This document shows positions 50,865 through 61,061 of a stretch of 64,000 nt of DNA, piece after piece. The DNA is taken from the NCBI GenBank assembly GCA_049325415.1, contig JBMOLL010000008.1, positions 1 to 64,000 of the forward strand, in the 5' to 3' direction. Both the position numbers and the translations under genes were made by a program. The stretch comes from JBMOLL01 sp049325415 (GTDB lineage Bacteria > Bacteroidota > Bacteroidia > Bacteroidales > GCA-2748055). Position 1 is the first letter of the stretch. Every line of letters begins with the position of its first letter. The notes beneath the pieces were generated by a model, which worked only from the letters and a program-made list of their open reading frames with translations, was not told the origin of the DNA and did not search any database.

Positions 50865-53232
50865 TCACGGTAAAAAGCACGCTTTTTTCACGTCCGCGAT
50901 TATCGACAACGGTCAGCCGGTGTTCACCGGGCTCACAGTTCACGGCAAGCTGATGAAACTGACGGGTGCTGCCCAGGTAGTGTTCATCGAGGTGCCAGAA
51001 GATCTCGGCAGAGGGATCCCGGTGCGCCACTTCAAGGATCAGCCTGCCCTCACTGCCGTCAAGTTCCCGGGGAATAATCAGTTTGCTTTTCCATTCGGGA
51101 ACGACAATTTCAAATTCCTCCACCTCATCATCCGCACAATCCGTTTTCACGGGAGGAAGGCTTTTATAGGACGGATCCTTCCGCTTATAATAATATTCCA
51201 TGAGGGGCGGAAGGATGAACCAGGGCTCATTTCTCATCTGTGCGACCGGATAACAGGCGCTGTTCACCCTTTCTTTCCCGTCTCCCGAGAGGTGTATCAT
51301 CCGGTGGTAGGGGCAGCTCTTCACTTTTCTTCCTGCGGGATTTGCCCATACCGTATCTGTTTCGGGGCATTCCGGGGAAGCCAGGTATCCGCTTTTCCGG
51401 CAAACCTCAAGAGGAACGAGGTCGTCGGTCGGCCTGGGAAAATGGCCCGAAGACGGCAGCAGGTCAAAGACCTCAAACATCAGGGGGGCAGCTGAAAGCA
51501 AGCCGGTGAGCCCGGTGCGCCCTTCCCCGTCGGCATTTCCTGCCCAAACGCCCACGGCATAGCCGGGGGTCACGCCCACGGCCCAGGCATCCCGGTAACC
51601 ATAGCTGGTTCCGGTCTTCCACGCAATATCTTTTCCTCCTGAAAATAATCTCCAAGATGATAATTCATCAGGTCTGTTTACTTCAATTAAAGATTCAAGA
51701 GTTAACCAGATTGCCCCGGCCGAAAGGACTCCCTGTTCAAGACTGTGGTTTTGATCCGGTCTGCTGTCCTTTCCTGTAAAATACGGAGGGTGGTAGTCTC
51801 CGGCAAAATAATTCCCTTCGGTAGTGGTATAGTGCCGGAGGACTCTCGCCAGGGAGGCATAAACGCCCGTCAGTTCCCAGAGGGAAACTTCGGCTCCGCC
51901 CAGGATCAGTGACAGGCCGTAATAATCGGCCGGTTTCCCGATGGAAGTAAAGCCTGTTTTTCCCAGAAGCTGAATAAAAGGATCGACGCCAAATCTTTTA
52001 AGCATGATGACGGAGGGGACGTTCAATGACCGTTCCAGTGCCTGTTTCGCCGGTACGGCACCGTCGTATCCGCGGTTATAATTTTTGGGGGCGTAACCGT
52101 TATATCTCACCGGGACATCGGGAACCAGGGATCCCGGCAGGATCATTCCGTCGTTCAGCATTCCGGCAAAGAGCAGGGGTTTAAGAATGCTTCCGGTGCT
52201 TCTGCGGGAGGTAATCACGTCGACGCTATTGGCGTTCAGGCCGGAGGAGTCGCCGGGGGCGTTCCCGACATAGGCCCGTACGGCTCCGGATTCAACTTCG
52301 AGTACCAGGCAGGCCAGGTTATGAATCTGGTTTACAGAAAGGTGTCTATAGTGGAGCGACGCAACTTCATTTACTTTTCGCTGCAGGTGGGCGTCAATGG
52401 TGGTATACACGCGTTGACCCCTGTTTGACACCATAAGCCTGTCGCATAGTTGCGGAACGATGTTCGGGAGTTCCCTGGGTCTGGCGGGCAGAGGCTCGGT
52501 ACAGGCCAGCGACCAGGTGAGGGAGTCGATCCGTCCGGTTTCGAGCAGTCTTGTAAGGAGCCGGTTGCGCTTTTGCAGCAATTCGTCCCTGTTCCTTCCC
52601 GGATGTAACAGTGCCGGAGCATTTGGCAAAACGGCGAGGGTGGCGGATTCGGCCCAGGTCAGTTCATCCGGCGGAACAGAAAAGTATCGCCAGGAAGCCG
52701 CTTCAAGGCCGACTACATTCCCGCCAAAGGGAGCGTTTGATGCATATAATTTTAGGATCTCGTCTTTCGACAGGCTCAGTTCCAGCCTGACTGCCAGCAG
52801 GGCTTCCACCAATTTTCGGGAGAGGGTTCTGTTTTTTCCTTTGCCCGAAAGGCGCAGCACCTGCATGGTAATCGTACTGCCTCCTCTCACAATTTTTCCA
52901 GCCCGGATATTCTGTCCGGCAGCCCTGAAAAGGCTGAACGGGTTTACCCCGGGATGGTAATAAAACCACTGATCTTCAAAGGTAAGGAGGGCAATCCTGT
53001 ATTTTTCGGGCAGCGTATCAACCGGGGGAAAGCGCCATTGTCCGTCGGAGGCAATGCGAGCACCGATAAGTTCTCCCTGGCGGTCGTAAACAACAGTTGA
53101 GCAGGGATCCCTGAAGAGGGTAGCCGGGAGAATCAGCCAGAAAAGGAGAGAAAGGGCCGCAACCAAAACAAGATTAAGCCGGAGGGGAAGGCTCCGGCTT
53201 ATCCTGTCGGCGATATGGCCAAATTCTCTCAT
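50845..53232 (-). CDS. pbpC: Penicillin-binding protein 1C
   Basis: 795 residues. A membrane anchor near residues 20-40, transglycosylase domain with EDQWFYYHPGVNPFS and RGGSTITMQVLRLS, transpeptidase with SxxK in RSTGSILKPLL, KTG in AWKTGTSYGYRDAW, and the C-terminal PbpC-specific beta domain. It polymerises and may crosslink peptidoglycan. Directly upstream on the same strand is a giant alpha-2-macroglobulin gene (gap 12 bp), the classic partner of PbpC in cell-envelope defence. Confidence 0.95.
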   Translation of the reverse strand: MREFGHIADRISRSLPLRLNLVLVAALSLLFWLILPATLFRDPCSTVVYDRQGELIGARIASDGQWRFPPVDTLPEKYRIALLTFEDQWFYYHPGVNPFSLFRAAGQNIRAGKIVRGGSTITMQVLRLSGKGKNRTLSRKLVEALLAVRLELSLSKDEILKLYASNAPFGGNVVGLEAASWRYFSVPPDELTWAESATLAVLPNAPALLHPGRNRDELLQKRNRLLTRLLETGRIDSLTWSLACTEPLPARPRELPNIVPQLCDRLMVSNRGQRVYTTIDAHLQRKVNEVASLHYRHLSVNQIHNLACLVLEVESGAVRAYVGNAPGDSSGLNANSVDVITSRRSTGSILKPLLFAGMLNDGMILPGSLVPDVPVRYNGYAPKNYNRGYDGAVPAKQALERSLNVPSVIMLKRFGVDPFIQLLGKTGFTSIGKPADYYGLSLILGGAEVSLWELTGVYASLARVLRHYTTTEGNYFAGDYHPPYFTGKDSRPDQNHSLEQGVLSAGAIWLTLESLIEVNRPDELSSWRLFSGGKDIAWKTGTSYGYRDAWAVGVTPGYAVGVWAGNADGEGRTGLTGLLSAAPLMFEVFDLLPSSGHFPRPTDDLVPLEVCRKSGYLASPECPETDTVWANPAGRKVKSCPYHRMIHLSGDGKERVNSACYPVAQMRNEPWFILPPLMEYYYKRKDPSYKSLPPVKTDCADDEVEEFEIVVPEWKSKLIIPRELDGSEGRLILEVAHRDPSAEIFWHLDEHYLGSTRQFHQLAVNCEPGEHRLTVVDNRGREKSVLFTVIRNASD

Positions 53233-53244
53233 GAAGGAACTATA

Positions 53245-56200
53245 CTATTCTCCTTTTTCAACAACCACCCATTTTCCGGGAATTAGTGCCTGGATATCGT
53301 TGCGGTACATTTCTTCAGCTTTTACAGCCGGAAGATAGAATTTCCCGCTGTAAGCCGCATTCAGTCTGACGGTGAAGACCCGTGTGGCATTGGGTGCCAG
53401 GGAAAAGTAAGTCAGAACCCGGTCGTCGCGGATATCCTGGTAATCGAACTGTTCGTCGGAATCCATTGTTGAAAACAATCTTTCGTTATGGATCTCCCAG
53501 CCCGAGGGGAAGATTGAAGACAGGGCCATGGTTTTATAATAACCCAGCCGGCCTGTGTTCTTTATCCTGAAGACCGCTTTAAAGTCGGTCCCCTGCTGGA
53601 GTTGTGAAACATCCAGCAACCTGTTTTCCAGGTCGCGGTATTCGACGCTGAGTTCGAGGTTGGATACAAGGGCTTTTTCGGTACCCGGCAGGGGTGTTCC
53701 GGTCTGGATAAAGCGAGCAAAAACCATTTGTTTGCCCTGGTTGGTAATCCGGATTTTGCCTTTTGTATCGAGCCCCGGATCAAGCCGGACCTGAGCATAG
53801 GGCATGGTTGTTTCGGCTTTTCTGGTTTCACCGTTATTGAAGCGGTATTCGAAGGAAAGGCGATCGGAAGTGGCGCGACCTTCAGTAAAGGAGCATACAG
53901 CGATCAGGCTGTAGGCCGTTGTCTGGGTGCTCATCCATTGTTCCGAAGAAAGGGCTTTCGCCACCATTTCAAGAACGGGAACGGCCTCTTTTTTCATATC
54001 CATCAGCACCATGGCTTCCAGGATCATGGCCCGGTCGCGGGTTCCCGATCCGTAGGAATAGCCCGAATCGTCATAATCGGGGATATCCACAGACGCTCCT
54101 GTAATAAGCTGGCGTGCGGTTTCTTTCTGTCCAGCCAGGGCATATGCTGCTGCCAGGCGCCATTTCGCTTCCGTGCAGAGGTCGGTTCTTTCCCTCAGCC
54201 TGTTCATTGCGCCGATCTCGGCAGAGCCTCCGAGGGCAAGGGTAAACAAGCGGTAGGACTGAAGGATTTGCTCCTGTCTGATCTCATAGGTGTACGTAAC
54301 GCCGGAGAGGTTCCATCTTCGTGCTTCCTTTTTCTGGTATTTTTCCCATCCGGAATAGAGGGAAGACGGTATATCATACCCTTTTTTCTTCGCTTCCACC
54401 AGGAAGTGCCCGGCATAGGATGTTCCCCAGGAAGAAACCTGCGCAGATCCCGGCCAGTAAGAAAAGCCCCCGTCGCTGGTCTGAAAGTTACCGAGTCTCA
54501 GGATCGCCGCTTTGATGTTGAAATCGGCTTTTTGCTTTTCACCTTCCGTAAGTTCCATGATCTCTCCGAGGTAGAGTTGCGGAAAGGCGGCTGAAGTGGT
54601 TTGCTCAATGCAACCGTGCGGATACTGGAGAAGGTAGCGCAGTCGGCGACCGAAATCGACCGGAGGGATGGAAGAAAGCTCCAGTACCAGGTCGTTTGTG
54701 CCGGCCATTCCCACGTATTCCAGCGGCTGTTCCAGCGTTTCGCCCGGATTAAGCACGGCGGTGGTCATCCCGGTAACCGGGGGGTTGGAGGAACGGACCT
54801 GCAGTTCAATCTCATAGACCGCCTTTTCCCTTCCGCTGGAGACCTCAACAGAGACTTTTCCCAGTCCTGTGCTTGCGGCTGTTTTCAGATTAAAGGTGAC
54901 GATTTTATCACCGATACCGTCAAAACTGACTTTCCCGGTTTTATTGGCTGCGATCAGCAGGTCGTTTGTTGTGATCTTCACATCTACGTCACGGATTTTC
55001 TCATCCATAACAAAGATATCCACGGGAAGTGCCACCTCTTCTTCAGGGCCAAGGACCCTGGGAAGGGTAGCCAGTACCATCAGGGGTTGCCTTACCGGGG
55101 TGGTTTTTTCTGTATTACCGTATGCTCCCCTGTTTCCCGCAACGACCATGGTTCTAACGGAGCCAATGTAATTCGGGATGTTCACTTTGTGCACCTGTTC
55201 CTTCCCGTCGGAGGTAAAGGGGCCAAGAAATTTCACCATGGGCGGGAAGCGGTTGGCTTCTCTTGCCCCGTTTCCGTCATCGCTTCCGTCACCACCCACG
55301 TTATAGACCCCATCCATACGGCCGCCCCAGGCTCCAAGCACCATATCGAAAAGATCCCAGGTTTTAACACCAAGGGCTTCTTTTGAGAAGAAGGAGGACC
55401 ATGGGTCAGGCGTCCTGAAGCGGGTCAGATCGAGCAGTCCCTCATCCACGACAGCTATGGTATAGGTCATGGCTTTCCTGTTCTTTTCGCTGACCCGTAT
55501 CTCAACAGTGCTGTTTGGTCTCAGTTCATCCGGCATACTGATCTGCGGTTCCAGCCGGGTTTCGGGATCTTCCACCAGAATGGGGATTATGCCGTACATC
55601 CTTACCGGAAGATCATTGACCGTCTGAGCGTGAGGTTGCAGCAGAGTTGCAAAGACATAGACATTTGGGGTCATTTCCGGGGTTATCCTGAAGCGGTAGC
55701 GGGTTTCGCTACCACTGGCATCGATCCATTCCTGTTTCAGTACGCCGGATCCCGTTTCAATGCTGATAAATAATTTCCCCCGGGTAGAAGAGGGAATGGC
55801 TATTTCGGCCTCCTCCCCGACATTGTATGAGGGTTTATCTGACGAAAAAGTGAGTATTGACGCTGCATTGGGATCTCCTTTCTTCGCCTTTCCGGCATAT
55901 CCCGGCCAGTCGATATAAACTATTTTTCCTGCAGCATGTCCGCCGGCCGGATCCGAAACAAGTACCAGGTATCGTCCCCAGTCGGGGTATTTGACCATGA
56001 AACTGAATTCGCCGTTGCCATTACTGGTAGAAATTGTCTTTGAGAAGAGTGGAGAATGATAGGTTCCTCCGGCATAGGATGCCAGGTTATCGGAAGAAGC
56101 ATCCCACCACCATCTCCAGTCGAGTTTATAGACTTTCGCTTCAAGCTTTTTCAGTGAAAGCGGCTTGCCGGAAGGATCGAGAGTTGCCACCTTAACTGTT

Positions 56201-58815
56201 TGGAGCGTATCGGTCAGCAGCATGCCCCTTTTATCTCCCGGAGGGACCCTTATCCCCACGTATGCCGCATAGGGAGAGCAGGGGACGGAAGCCTGGTCGA
56301 TACTGAAATCGCCAGATTTTTCAAATACCCTGGTAGTAAACCGTGCCGACAGCATCCCGGGGGCCTCACCGGAAATCTCAAGGTCCTGGCGAAAATCGGC
56401 AACTCCGCTTATATCTGTTTCCCCCGAGTATATCGTTGTGGGGTAGGATGATAGCTCCCTGGTCGGATCGTCAAATATGTAGCCATCATACTTTTTAAAA
56501 GATGTTTTGACCGGAAAGAGGATCACCTCAACTTCTGCTTTAAGGTTGCTGGCTTTTGCTCCTGTTAACCAGCGGCTTGAAATCTTTCCTGCGATTTCAC
56601 CATGTGCAGCAAATATGGTATCGGTTCCAAAATCCAGTTCGATTTTGAGGCGATTGGGTTTTACGGTTTCCACGGAGAGGAGTTTGGAGAAGGACGTACC
56701 GCCGGCCTTCACCGAGACCGTATAATTGCCGGTAATGGCATCCTGGGCGGTTTTTGTATGAAAGGAATAGAAACCTGATTTATTCCCTGTGCTGACTTTC
56801 CTGGCCACAATTTTGCCCTGAGGATCTTTAAGTTCGAAGAGCACCGGGTGGTTTTCGGGAAGAGGATTGGCTTTGTCGTTCAGGATAAAACTGAGATAGA
56901 GGGAATCTCCGGGGCGCCATACCCCCCTGTCGCCATAGATAAAACCTTTAAGGCCTTTATTAATAACTACGCCCGAAACGTCGAACATGCTGGAGGAAAG
57001 CGCAGCGCCATCGATGAGCCTGAGATAGCCTTTCTGGACTCCCTGTTCAGCAACGACGAGGAAGGGCTGGCTTCCTGTTTTAAAAACAGCCGTTCCGTCG
57101 CTATTGGTAGTCTCTTCGGCCATGAGTTGTTGCTGATAGTTATAAAGCCTGACTGTTGCCCCGCTAAGAGGGCCGGATTTAATGAGATCAGTAACAGTGA
57201 CATAGTAGGCACCATCGGTGCCGTGTTTGGCGATGAGGCCAAGATTACTGGCCAGGATATTCCGGCTTACGCTTCTGCGGCTTCCGTAATAAGCCTGTTT
57301 ACAGGGATCGTCGCGATCACGCCATTCATATCCTTCATAATCGTAATAATCATAATCGTCGTCGTAATAGTAGTTCTCATAGCTATCCCAATAGGAGAAT
57401 TCCTCTTCTTCGCTATAGTCATAGCTGCTTATCTGGCTTTCCTCCGTTTTTTCTGTTTCGTTATCGGGACAGGGATAGAGGGACTGGTTCCTGTTAAAGC
57501 CAATCTCAACCCGGTATATGGCGCCCGGTTCAGTTTTGATCAGCTGGGTCAGATCGAGGGAGAACACGTTCCATTCCCCGTAGTTGATCGCCTTATCCGA
57601 GATCAGATCAATATTTTTGTGCAGGACCAGTCGTCCTGCGCGTTTAAGTTCGCGGTTTCCGTTCAGCTGGTTCACCTGGAGAAATTGGGCAACATTGTTT
57701 TCATAGATTCTTACCACTTTCACCTCAACGGCTTTAAGGTTAACGGCTTTAAAAGGGAGCTGCACCTTATCGGTCGTCGGGATGATCACTCCGTTTCCCA
57801 GCAACTGAACGGCGGGTTTGATCTCTTCGAAGCGCAGGTCTTTCTGTTCGCCCCTCAGCAGGCCTTTACCGGCCACATTACGAATCCCTGGTTCCACAAA
57901 AACCGTAACGGTACCGTTTTGACGAACTTCCGGAAAGGCTGACACATTATTGCCCTCTACAGAGAAGCGAAGGTCGGTATCTGTAGCCAGACGAATGAGG
58001 CCTGTGAGGTTCTGGTCGCGCTTAATAGGATCGGAAAAACTGATGATCACCTGTTGTTCGGGATACTGTACCACCCGGTAGTTCAGGACCTGGAACGAGC
58101 CCAGGGAGGGAACCGTGAATTCGATTTCACCTTTTTCTTCGGCACCTGCCGGTGTTGCGTCATAGCTGATAAGGACCCGGGAGTCTTCCTCTCCCCTTCT
58201 GACGCTGTCGATCGTGAACTGGTGCTCCGTTCCAGACAGATGATCCCATGAAACGTGAAGAGTCCGGCCGTCCTGTTTCGCAACAATTATCTGTCCAACG
58301 GCTTCCGGTTCGGCCACATCGGCTGACATAAGTTTGCCCACGATATAATTCAGTTCAGGTTTGTAGTCGTTATATGGCCGGAAGGCTTCTGTACTGAGCA
58401 TTATGTGTTGTACGACCGTATGGAAGGAAAAAACAAAGGGTTTTGAAGCCGCATCGCCGCTGAACAGTTTGCCGACCCTCACCTTTACCTGGAAAGCGGT
58501 ACCCGGTCGAAAACGTGTCTCCGGCGTGAACTGAATGGTTCGCTGATCGACATAACTCACAGAGCCCCTTGTTTCGGGAACAATAGTCAGAACTCCCTTT
58601 TCCACAGGGCTTCCCGGGATGACCGAATCGGCAAAATTTTCTGCAAACCTGACCATTACTGAAGATTCGCTGGAGATGATCCCGCTGGTAAAGGCAGAAA
58701 TCAAGGGATTATATTCGGGCACGATAGGTTCTTCGGCCGCTGGTTTGTTTTTACAGCCAAAGACTAGCAGGGACAGGAGCAGGAGGATGCTCAGACGGGA
58801 AAGGACTTTTTTCAT
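53245..58815 (-). CDS. Alpha-2-macroglobulin-like lipoprotein with thioester
   Basis: About 1856 residues from the ATG at 58815 (MKKVLSRLSILLLLSLLVFG, lipobox VFGCK). It is a bacterial alpha-2-macroglobulin: macroglobulin-type beta domains, MG2 domain (GDRGVWRPGDSLYLSFILND), the alpha-2-macroglobulin core and an intact thioester motif CIEQ with C1402 in YPHGCIEQTTS. The protein should trap attacking proteases in the periplasm and work with PbpC, whose gene lies 12 bp downstream. A Tyr/Asp/Glu-rich insertion occurs at about nt 57270-57470 with runs such as YYYDDDYDYYDYE; its role is unknown. The longer frame to 58836 is an alternative start. Confidence 0.94.
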   Translation of the reverse strand: MKKVLSRLSILLLLSLLVFGCKNKPAAEEPIVPEYNPLISAFTSGIISSESSVMVRFAENFADSVIPGSPVEKGVLTIVPETRGSVSYVDQRTIQFTPETRFRPGTAFQVKVRVGKLFSGDAASKPFVFSFHTVVQHIMLSTEAFRPYNDYKPELNYIVGKLMSADVAEPEAVGQIIVAKQDGRTLHVSWDHLSGTEHQFTIDSVRRGEEDSRVLISYDATPAGAEEKGEIEFTVPSLGSFQVLNYRVVQYPEQQVIISFSDPIKRDQNLTGLIRLATDTDLRFSVEGNNVSAFPEVRQNGTVTVFVEPGIRNVAGKGLLRGEQKDLRFEEIKPAVQLLGNGVIIPTTDKVQLPFKAVNLKAVEVKVVRIYENNVAQFLQVNQLNGNRELKRAGRLVLHKNIDLISDKAINYGEWNVFSLDLTQLIKTEPGAIYRVEIGFNRNQSLYPCPDNETEKTEESQISSYDYSEEEEFSYWDSYENYYYDDDYDYYDYEGYEWRDRDDPCKQAYYGSRRSVSRNILASNLGLIAKHGTDGAYYVTVTDLIKSGPLSGATVRLYNYQQQLMAEETTNSDGTAVFKTGSQPFLVVAEQGVQKGYLRLIDGAALSSSMFDVSGVVINKGLKGFIYGDRGVWRPGDSLYLSFILNDKANPLPENHPVLFELKDPQGKIVARKVSTGNKSGFYSFHTKTAQDAITGNYTVSVKAGGTSFSKLLSVETVKPNRLKIELDFGTDTIFAAHGEIAGKISSRWLTGAKASNLKAEVEVILFPVKTSFKKYDGYIFDDPTRELSSYPTTIYSGETDISGVADFRQDLEISGEAPGMLSARFTTRVFEKSGDFSIDQASVPCSPYAAYVGIRVPPGDKRGMLLTDTLQTVKVATLDPSGKPLSLKKLEAKVYKLDWRWWWDASSDNLASYAGGTYHSPLFSKTISTSNGNGEFSFMVKYPDWGRYLVLVSDPAGGHAAGKIVYIDWPGYAGKAKKGDPNAASILTFSSDKPSYNVGEEAEIAIPSSTRGKLFISIETGSGVLKQEWIDASGSETRYRFRITPEMTPNVYVFATLLQPHAQTVNDLPVRMYGIIPILVEDPETRLEPQISMPDELRPNSTVEIRVSEKNRKAMTYTIAVVDEGLLDLTRFRTPDPWSSFFSKEALGVKTWDLFDMVLGAWGGRMDGVYNVGGDGSDDGNGAREANRFPPMVKFLGPFTSDGKEQVHKVNIPNYIGSVRTMVVAGNRGAYGNTEKTTPVRQPLMVLATLPRVLGPEEEVALPVDIFVMDEKIRDVDVKITTNDLLIAANKTGKVSFDGIGDKIVTFNLKTAASTGLGKVSVEVSSGREKAVYEIELQVRSSNPPVTGMTTAVLNPGETLEQPLEYVGMAGTNDLVLELSSIPPVDFGRRLRYLLQYPHGCIEQTTSAAFPQLYLGEIMELTEGEKQKADFNIKAAILRLGNFQTSDGGFSYWPGSAQVSSWGTSYAGHFLVEAKKKGYDIPSSLYSGWEKYQKKEARRWNLSGVTYTYEIRQEQILQSYRLFTLALGGSAEIGAMNRLRERTDLCTEAKWRLAAAYALAGQKETARQLITGASVDIPDYDDSGYSYGSGTRDRAMILEAMVLMDMKKEAVPVLEMVAKALSSEQWMSTQTTAYSLIAVCSFTEGRATSDRLSFEYRFNNGETRKAETTMPYAQVRLDPGLDTKGKIRITNQGKQMVFARFIQTGTPLPGTEKALVSNLELSVEYRDLENRLLDVSQLQQGTDFKAVFRIKNTGRLGYYKTMALSSIFPSGWEIHNERLFSTMDSDEQFDYQDIRDDRVLTYFSLAPNATRVFTVRLNAAYSGKFYLPAVKAEEMYRNDIQALIPGKWVVVEKGE

Positions 58816-59020
58816 GTTGGTGGGTTTTTGGTACAATCTTTAAAGTTAAGAAAGTGGTATAAAAAATTCAATCCTTGCATCTCAATTTATCGTAGCGATC
58901 AGTGTTGTCACAAAATCCAGTTATACAAACGATTACGTGGAAAATGCGGTCTGTGGGCACGTTAAAAAAATATGTTCATTGAAAATTATTGTTAATATTG
59001 CAGGAACTAAAGAGCTGATT

Positions 59021-59968
59021 ATGGCGAAAGGATTTCTGAAGAAATGGATACTTTGTGCAAGGCCTTTTTCTTTTCCGGCTTCAACCATGCCTGTCGTATT
59101 CGGGACTGTGCTTGCAACGGTATACGGACATTACGCATTCAGACCCGGTTTGTTTTTGCTGGCGCTGGTTGCGATGGTGATGCTTCATTCTGGGGCTAAC
59201 ATCCTGAGCGATATTTACGATTTCCGGAAAGGTCTGGACAAGGTTCCCACGCCTGTCAGCGGAGGGGTAGTAAGGGGATTGATCTCAGAGAAGGAAGCTT
59301 TCCGGGGTGCGGCCGTACTTTTGATTTCCGGAGCGCTTATCGGTTTTCTGCTGGCCTATCTCTGCGGGCCCTGGCTTCTTGCTATTGGGGTCGGCGGTTT
59401 ATTCGTTGGCATTTTCTACACCACAAATGCCCCGTTCTCCCTTAAATATCATGGTCTGGGAGACCTGGCCGTTTTTCTCAATTTCGGCATTCTGGGTTCT
59501 CTGGGTTCGTGGTATGTACAGTCGGGTACGCTTTCTTTTATCCCTGTTATCTGGGCCATCCCAATGGCGACCCTTGTTATTGCCATTCTCCACGCCAATA
59601 ACTGGCGAGATATTGAATCCGATCTGAAGGGCAGGATCCATACAGTAGCTTCTTTGCTGGGAGATCGTGGATCTTCCTTTTACTATGCTTTTCTCATCTT
59701 CGGCCCTTATGTGATGATTTTGCTTTTCATCCTCGTACCCTATTTTATTTTCCCCTCGCTCCCGAAGATGCCCTTTACCTTCCTGATTACGCTGTTTGCC
59801 CTGCCCCTGTCGGTAAAGCTCTGGAAGACTGCCGTAAAAAGGAAAAACCTGGATGATCCGATGGATTTTATTACGCTTGACGGAGCTACTGCCCGTTTAA
59901 ATCTTCAGTTTGGCCTGCTGTCGACGCTGGCTTTGCTGCTCAATCTTGCCTTTGGCCTGCTTTTCTGA
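59021..59968 (+). CDS. UbiA-family prenyltransferase, MenA-like
   Basis: 315 residues from the ATG at 59021 (MAKGFLKKWILCARPFSFPA). Nine helices. First Asp-rich motif NILSDIYDFRKGLD and second NNWRDIESDLKG, both needed for prenyl diphosphate and Mg binding. The second motif (DIESD) and the start PFSFPAST favour MenA (1,4-dihydroxy-2-naphthoate octaprenyltransferase, menaquinone synthesis), but other UbiA enzymes cannot be excluded, as no men genes are adjacent. It precedes a CPBP protease gene by 6 bp, probably one operon. Confidence 0.82.
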   Translation: MAKGFLKKWILCARPFSFPASTMPVVFGTVLATVYGHYAFRPGLFLLALVAMVMLHSGANILSDIYDFRKGLDKVPTPVSGGVVRGLISEKEAFRGAAVLLISGALIGFLLAYLCGPWLLAIGVGGLFVGIFYTTNAPFSLKYHGLGDLAVFLNFGILGSLGSWYVQSGTLSFIPVIWAIPMATLVIAILHANNWRDIESDLKGRIHTVASLLGDRGSSFYYAFLIFGPYVMILLFILVPYFIFPSLPKMPFTFLITLFALPLSVKLWKTAVKRKNLDDPMDFITLDGATARLNLQFGLLSTLALLLNLAFGLLF

Positions 59969-59974
59969 CCGGAT

Positions 59975-60619
59975 ATGAAGAACTCTTCCTTTGGTGTATT
60001 TCTGTTCATTCTTGTTGCAGGAATAGTGCTTTTTGCCCCGATGTTTGTTTTACGGGCTGTCGGACCGATTGATTTCTGGTGGTGGATGAGTATCAACCTT
60101 GTTGTACTGATCACTGCCGGTATGTTGACAGACAAGACTTATCTTTCACATCTCAGGGAGGATATAAGTCACGGTTTAGCGAAAAAGGTCCTTTATGGCG
60201 TGCTCAGTGCGGTATTCCTGTACGGGGTGTTTTTTGCCGGGGATTTTCTTTCCAGCCGCATGTTTGATTTTGCCGGGGAACAGATCAGCGGGGTATATGG
60301 ATTTAAGGGAGGAGCCTCCGGAAGCCGGATCTTTCTTCTGATGCTGTTAATTATCGGGCCGGGCGAAGAGCTTTTCTGGCGGGTTTTTGTACAGCGCCGT
60401 TTGATGGAGAGATTCAGTCCTGTTGCCGGATTTCTGCTTGCCACGGCGCTTTATACCGGTATTCATCTGCTCACGGGAAATTTCATGCTTATTATGGCTG
60501 CGCTAACGGCCGGTTTGTTCTGGGGCTGGCTGTATCTTCGTTTTCGTTCGCCTTTAATGCTGGTGATCAGTCACATCCTCTGGGACATCTCCGTTTTCCT
60601 GATCTTTCCCTTTAACTGA
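59975..60619 (+). CDS. CPBP-family intramembrane glutamic protease
   Basis: 214 residues with about six helices. Family motifs: EExxxR in GPGEELFWRVFVQRRL, then FxxxH-like YTGIHLLTGNF, and the final HxxxD-like SHILWDISVF. Members cleave prenylated or membrane-embedded substrates (Rce1 and Abi relatives). Adjacent to a prenyltransferase gene (6 bp). Its last 66 bases overlap the convergent rnpA 3' end. Confidence 0.88.
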   Translation: MKNSSFGVFLFILVAGIVLFAPMFVLRAVGPIDFWWWMSINLVVLITAGMLTDKTYLSHLREDISHGLAKKVLYGVLSAVFLYGVFFAGDFLSSRMFDFAGEQISGVYGFKGGASGSRIFLLMLLIIGPGEELFWRVFVQRRLMERFSPVAGFLLATALYTGIHLLTGNFMLIMAALTAGLFWGWLYLRFRSPLMLVISHILWDISVFLIFPFN

Positions 60620-61012
60620 GTCCTTCGGTTGCGAAGTGGTTTTTTTCAATAAAAGAAGCAGCAATTCTTTCATAGCCGTTTCAATCTCATGATATTCAGG
60701 CACTTTATCGGTGGATAGCAGAAACATCACAGAAAGGTGCTTTTTCTGTTCCGCCAGTGCATTAACAAGCGCTTGCTTATTAAGCCGGTAGGCTTCCCGC
60801 ATCCGTCTTTTGGCCAGATTCCTGTCGACGGCCCTTTTGAGGGATTTTTTGGGAACGGCAAAGCCAGCTTCAAGAGGCAGGTCTTCCCTTCTGTTTTCGG
60901 TCCAGAGAACCCTCAGCGGATATTTCCGCAGGGCAGATCCCCCGTTAAAAAGCAGGCTTATCGTCTTTCTGCTTTTCAGGTGTTCTTTTTTATTGAAGTT
61001 TAGCTGTGGCAT
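60554..61012 (-). CDS. rnpA: Ribonuclease P protein component
   Basis: 152 residues from the ATG at 61012 (MPQLNFNKKEHLKSRK). The RNase P signature is KRAVDRNLAKRRMREAYRLN (about residues 65-85), with the usual FAVPKK strand before it. It helps the RNA subunit cleave the 5' leaders of tRNAs. The C-terminal tail (about 30 residues, KTTSQPKDSVKG and on) is charged and extra. The start codon directly follows the T run of a terminator. It overlaps the CPBP gene by 66 bases, tail to tail. The yidD gene often found next to rnpA is absent. Confidence 0.94.
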   Translation of the reverse strand: MPQLNFNKKEHLKSRKTISLLFNGGSALRKYPLRVLWTENRREDLPLEAGFAVPKKSLKRAVDRNLAKRRMREAYRLNKQALVNALAEQKKHLSVMFLLSTDKVPEYHEIETAMKELLLLLLKKTTSQPKDSVKGKDQENGDVPEDVTDHQH

Positions 61013-61037
61013 AAAAAAGGGGGACAAAATCCCCCTT
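61013..61037 (-). terminator. Terminator after hemD, touching the rnpA start codon
   Basis: Reverse strand: AAGGGGGA (61037-61030), loop TTTTG, TCCCCCTT (61024-61017), then T to 61013, immediately followed by the ATG of rnpA (61012). It starts 25 bp after the hemD stop. Confidence 0.75.
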
Positions 61038-61061
61038 AAATTAGTTAAAAAACAAAGACGG

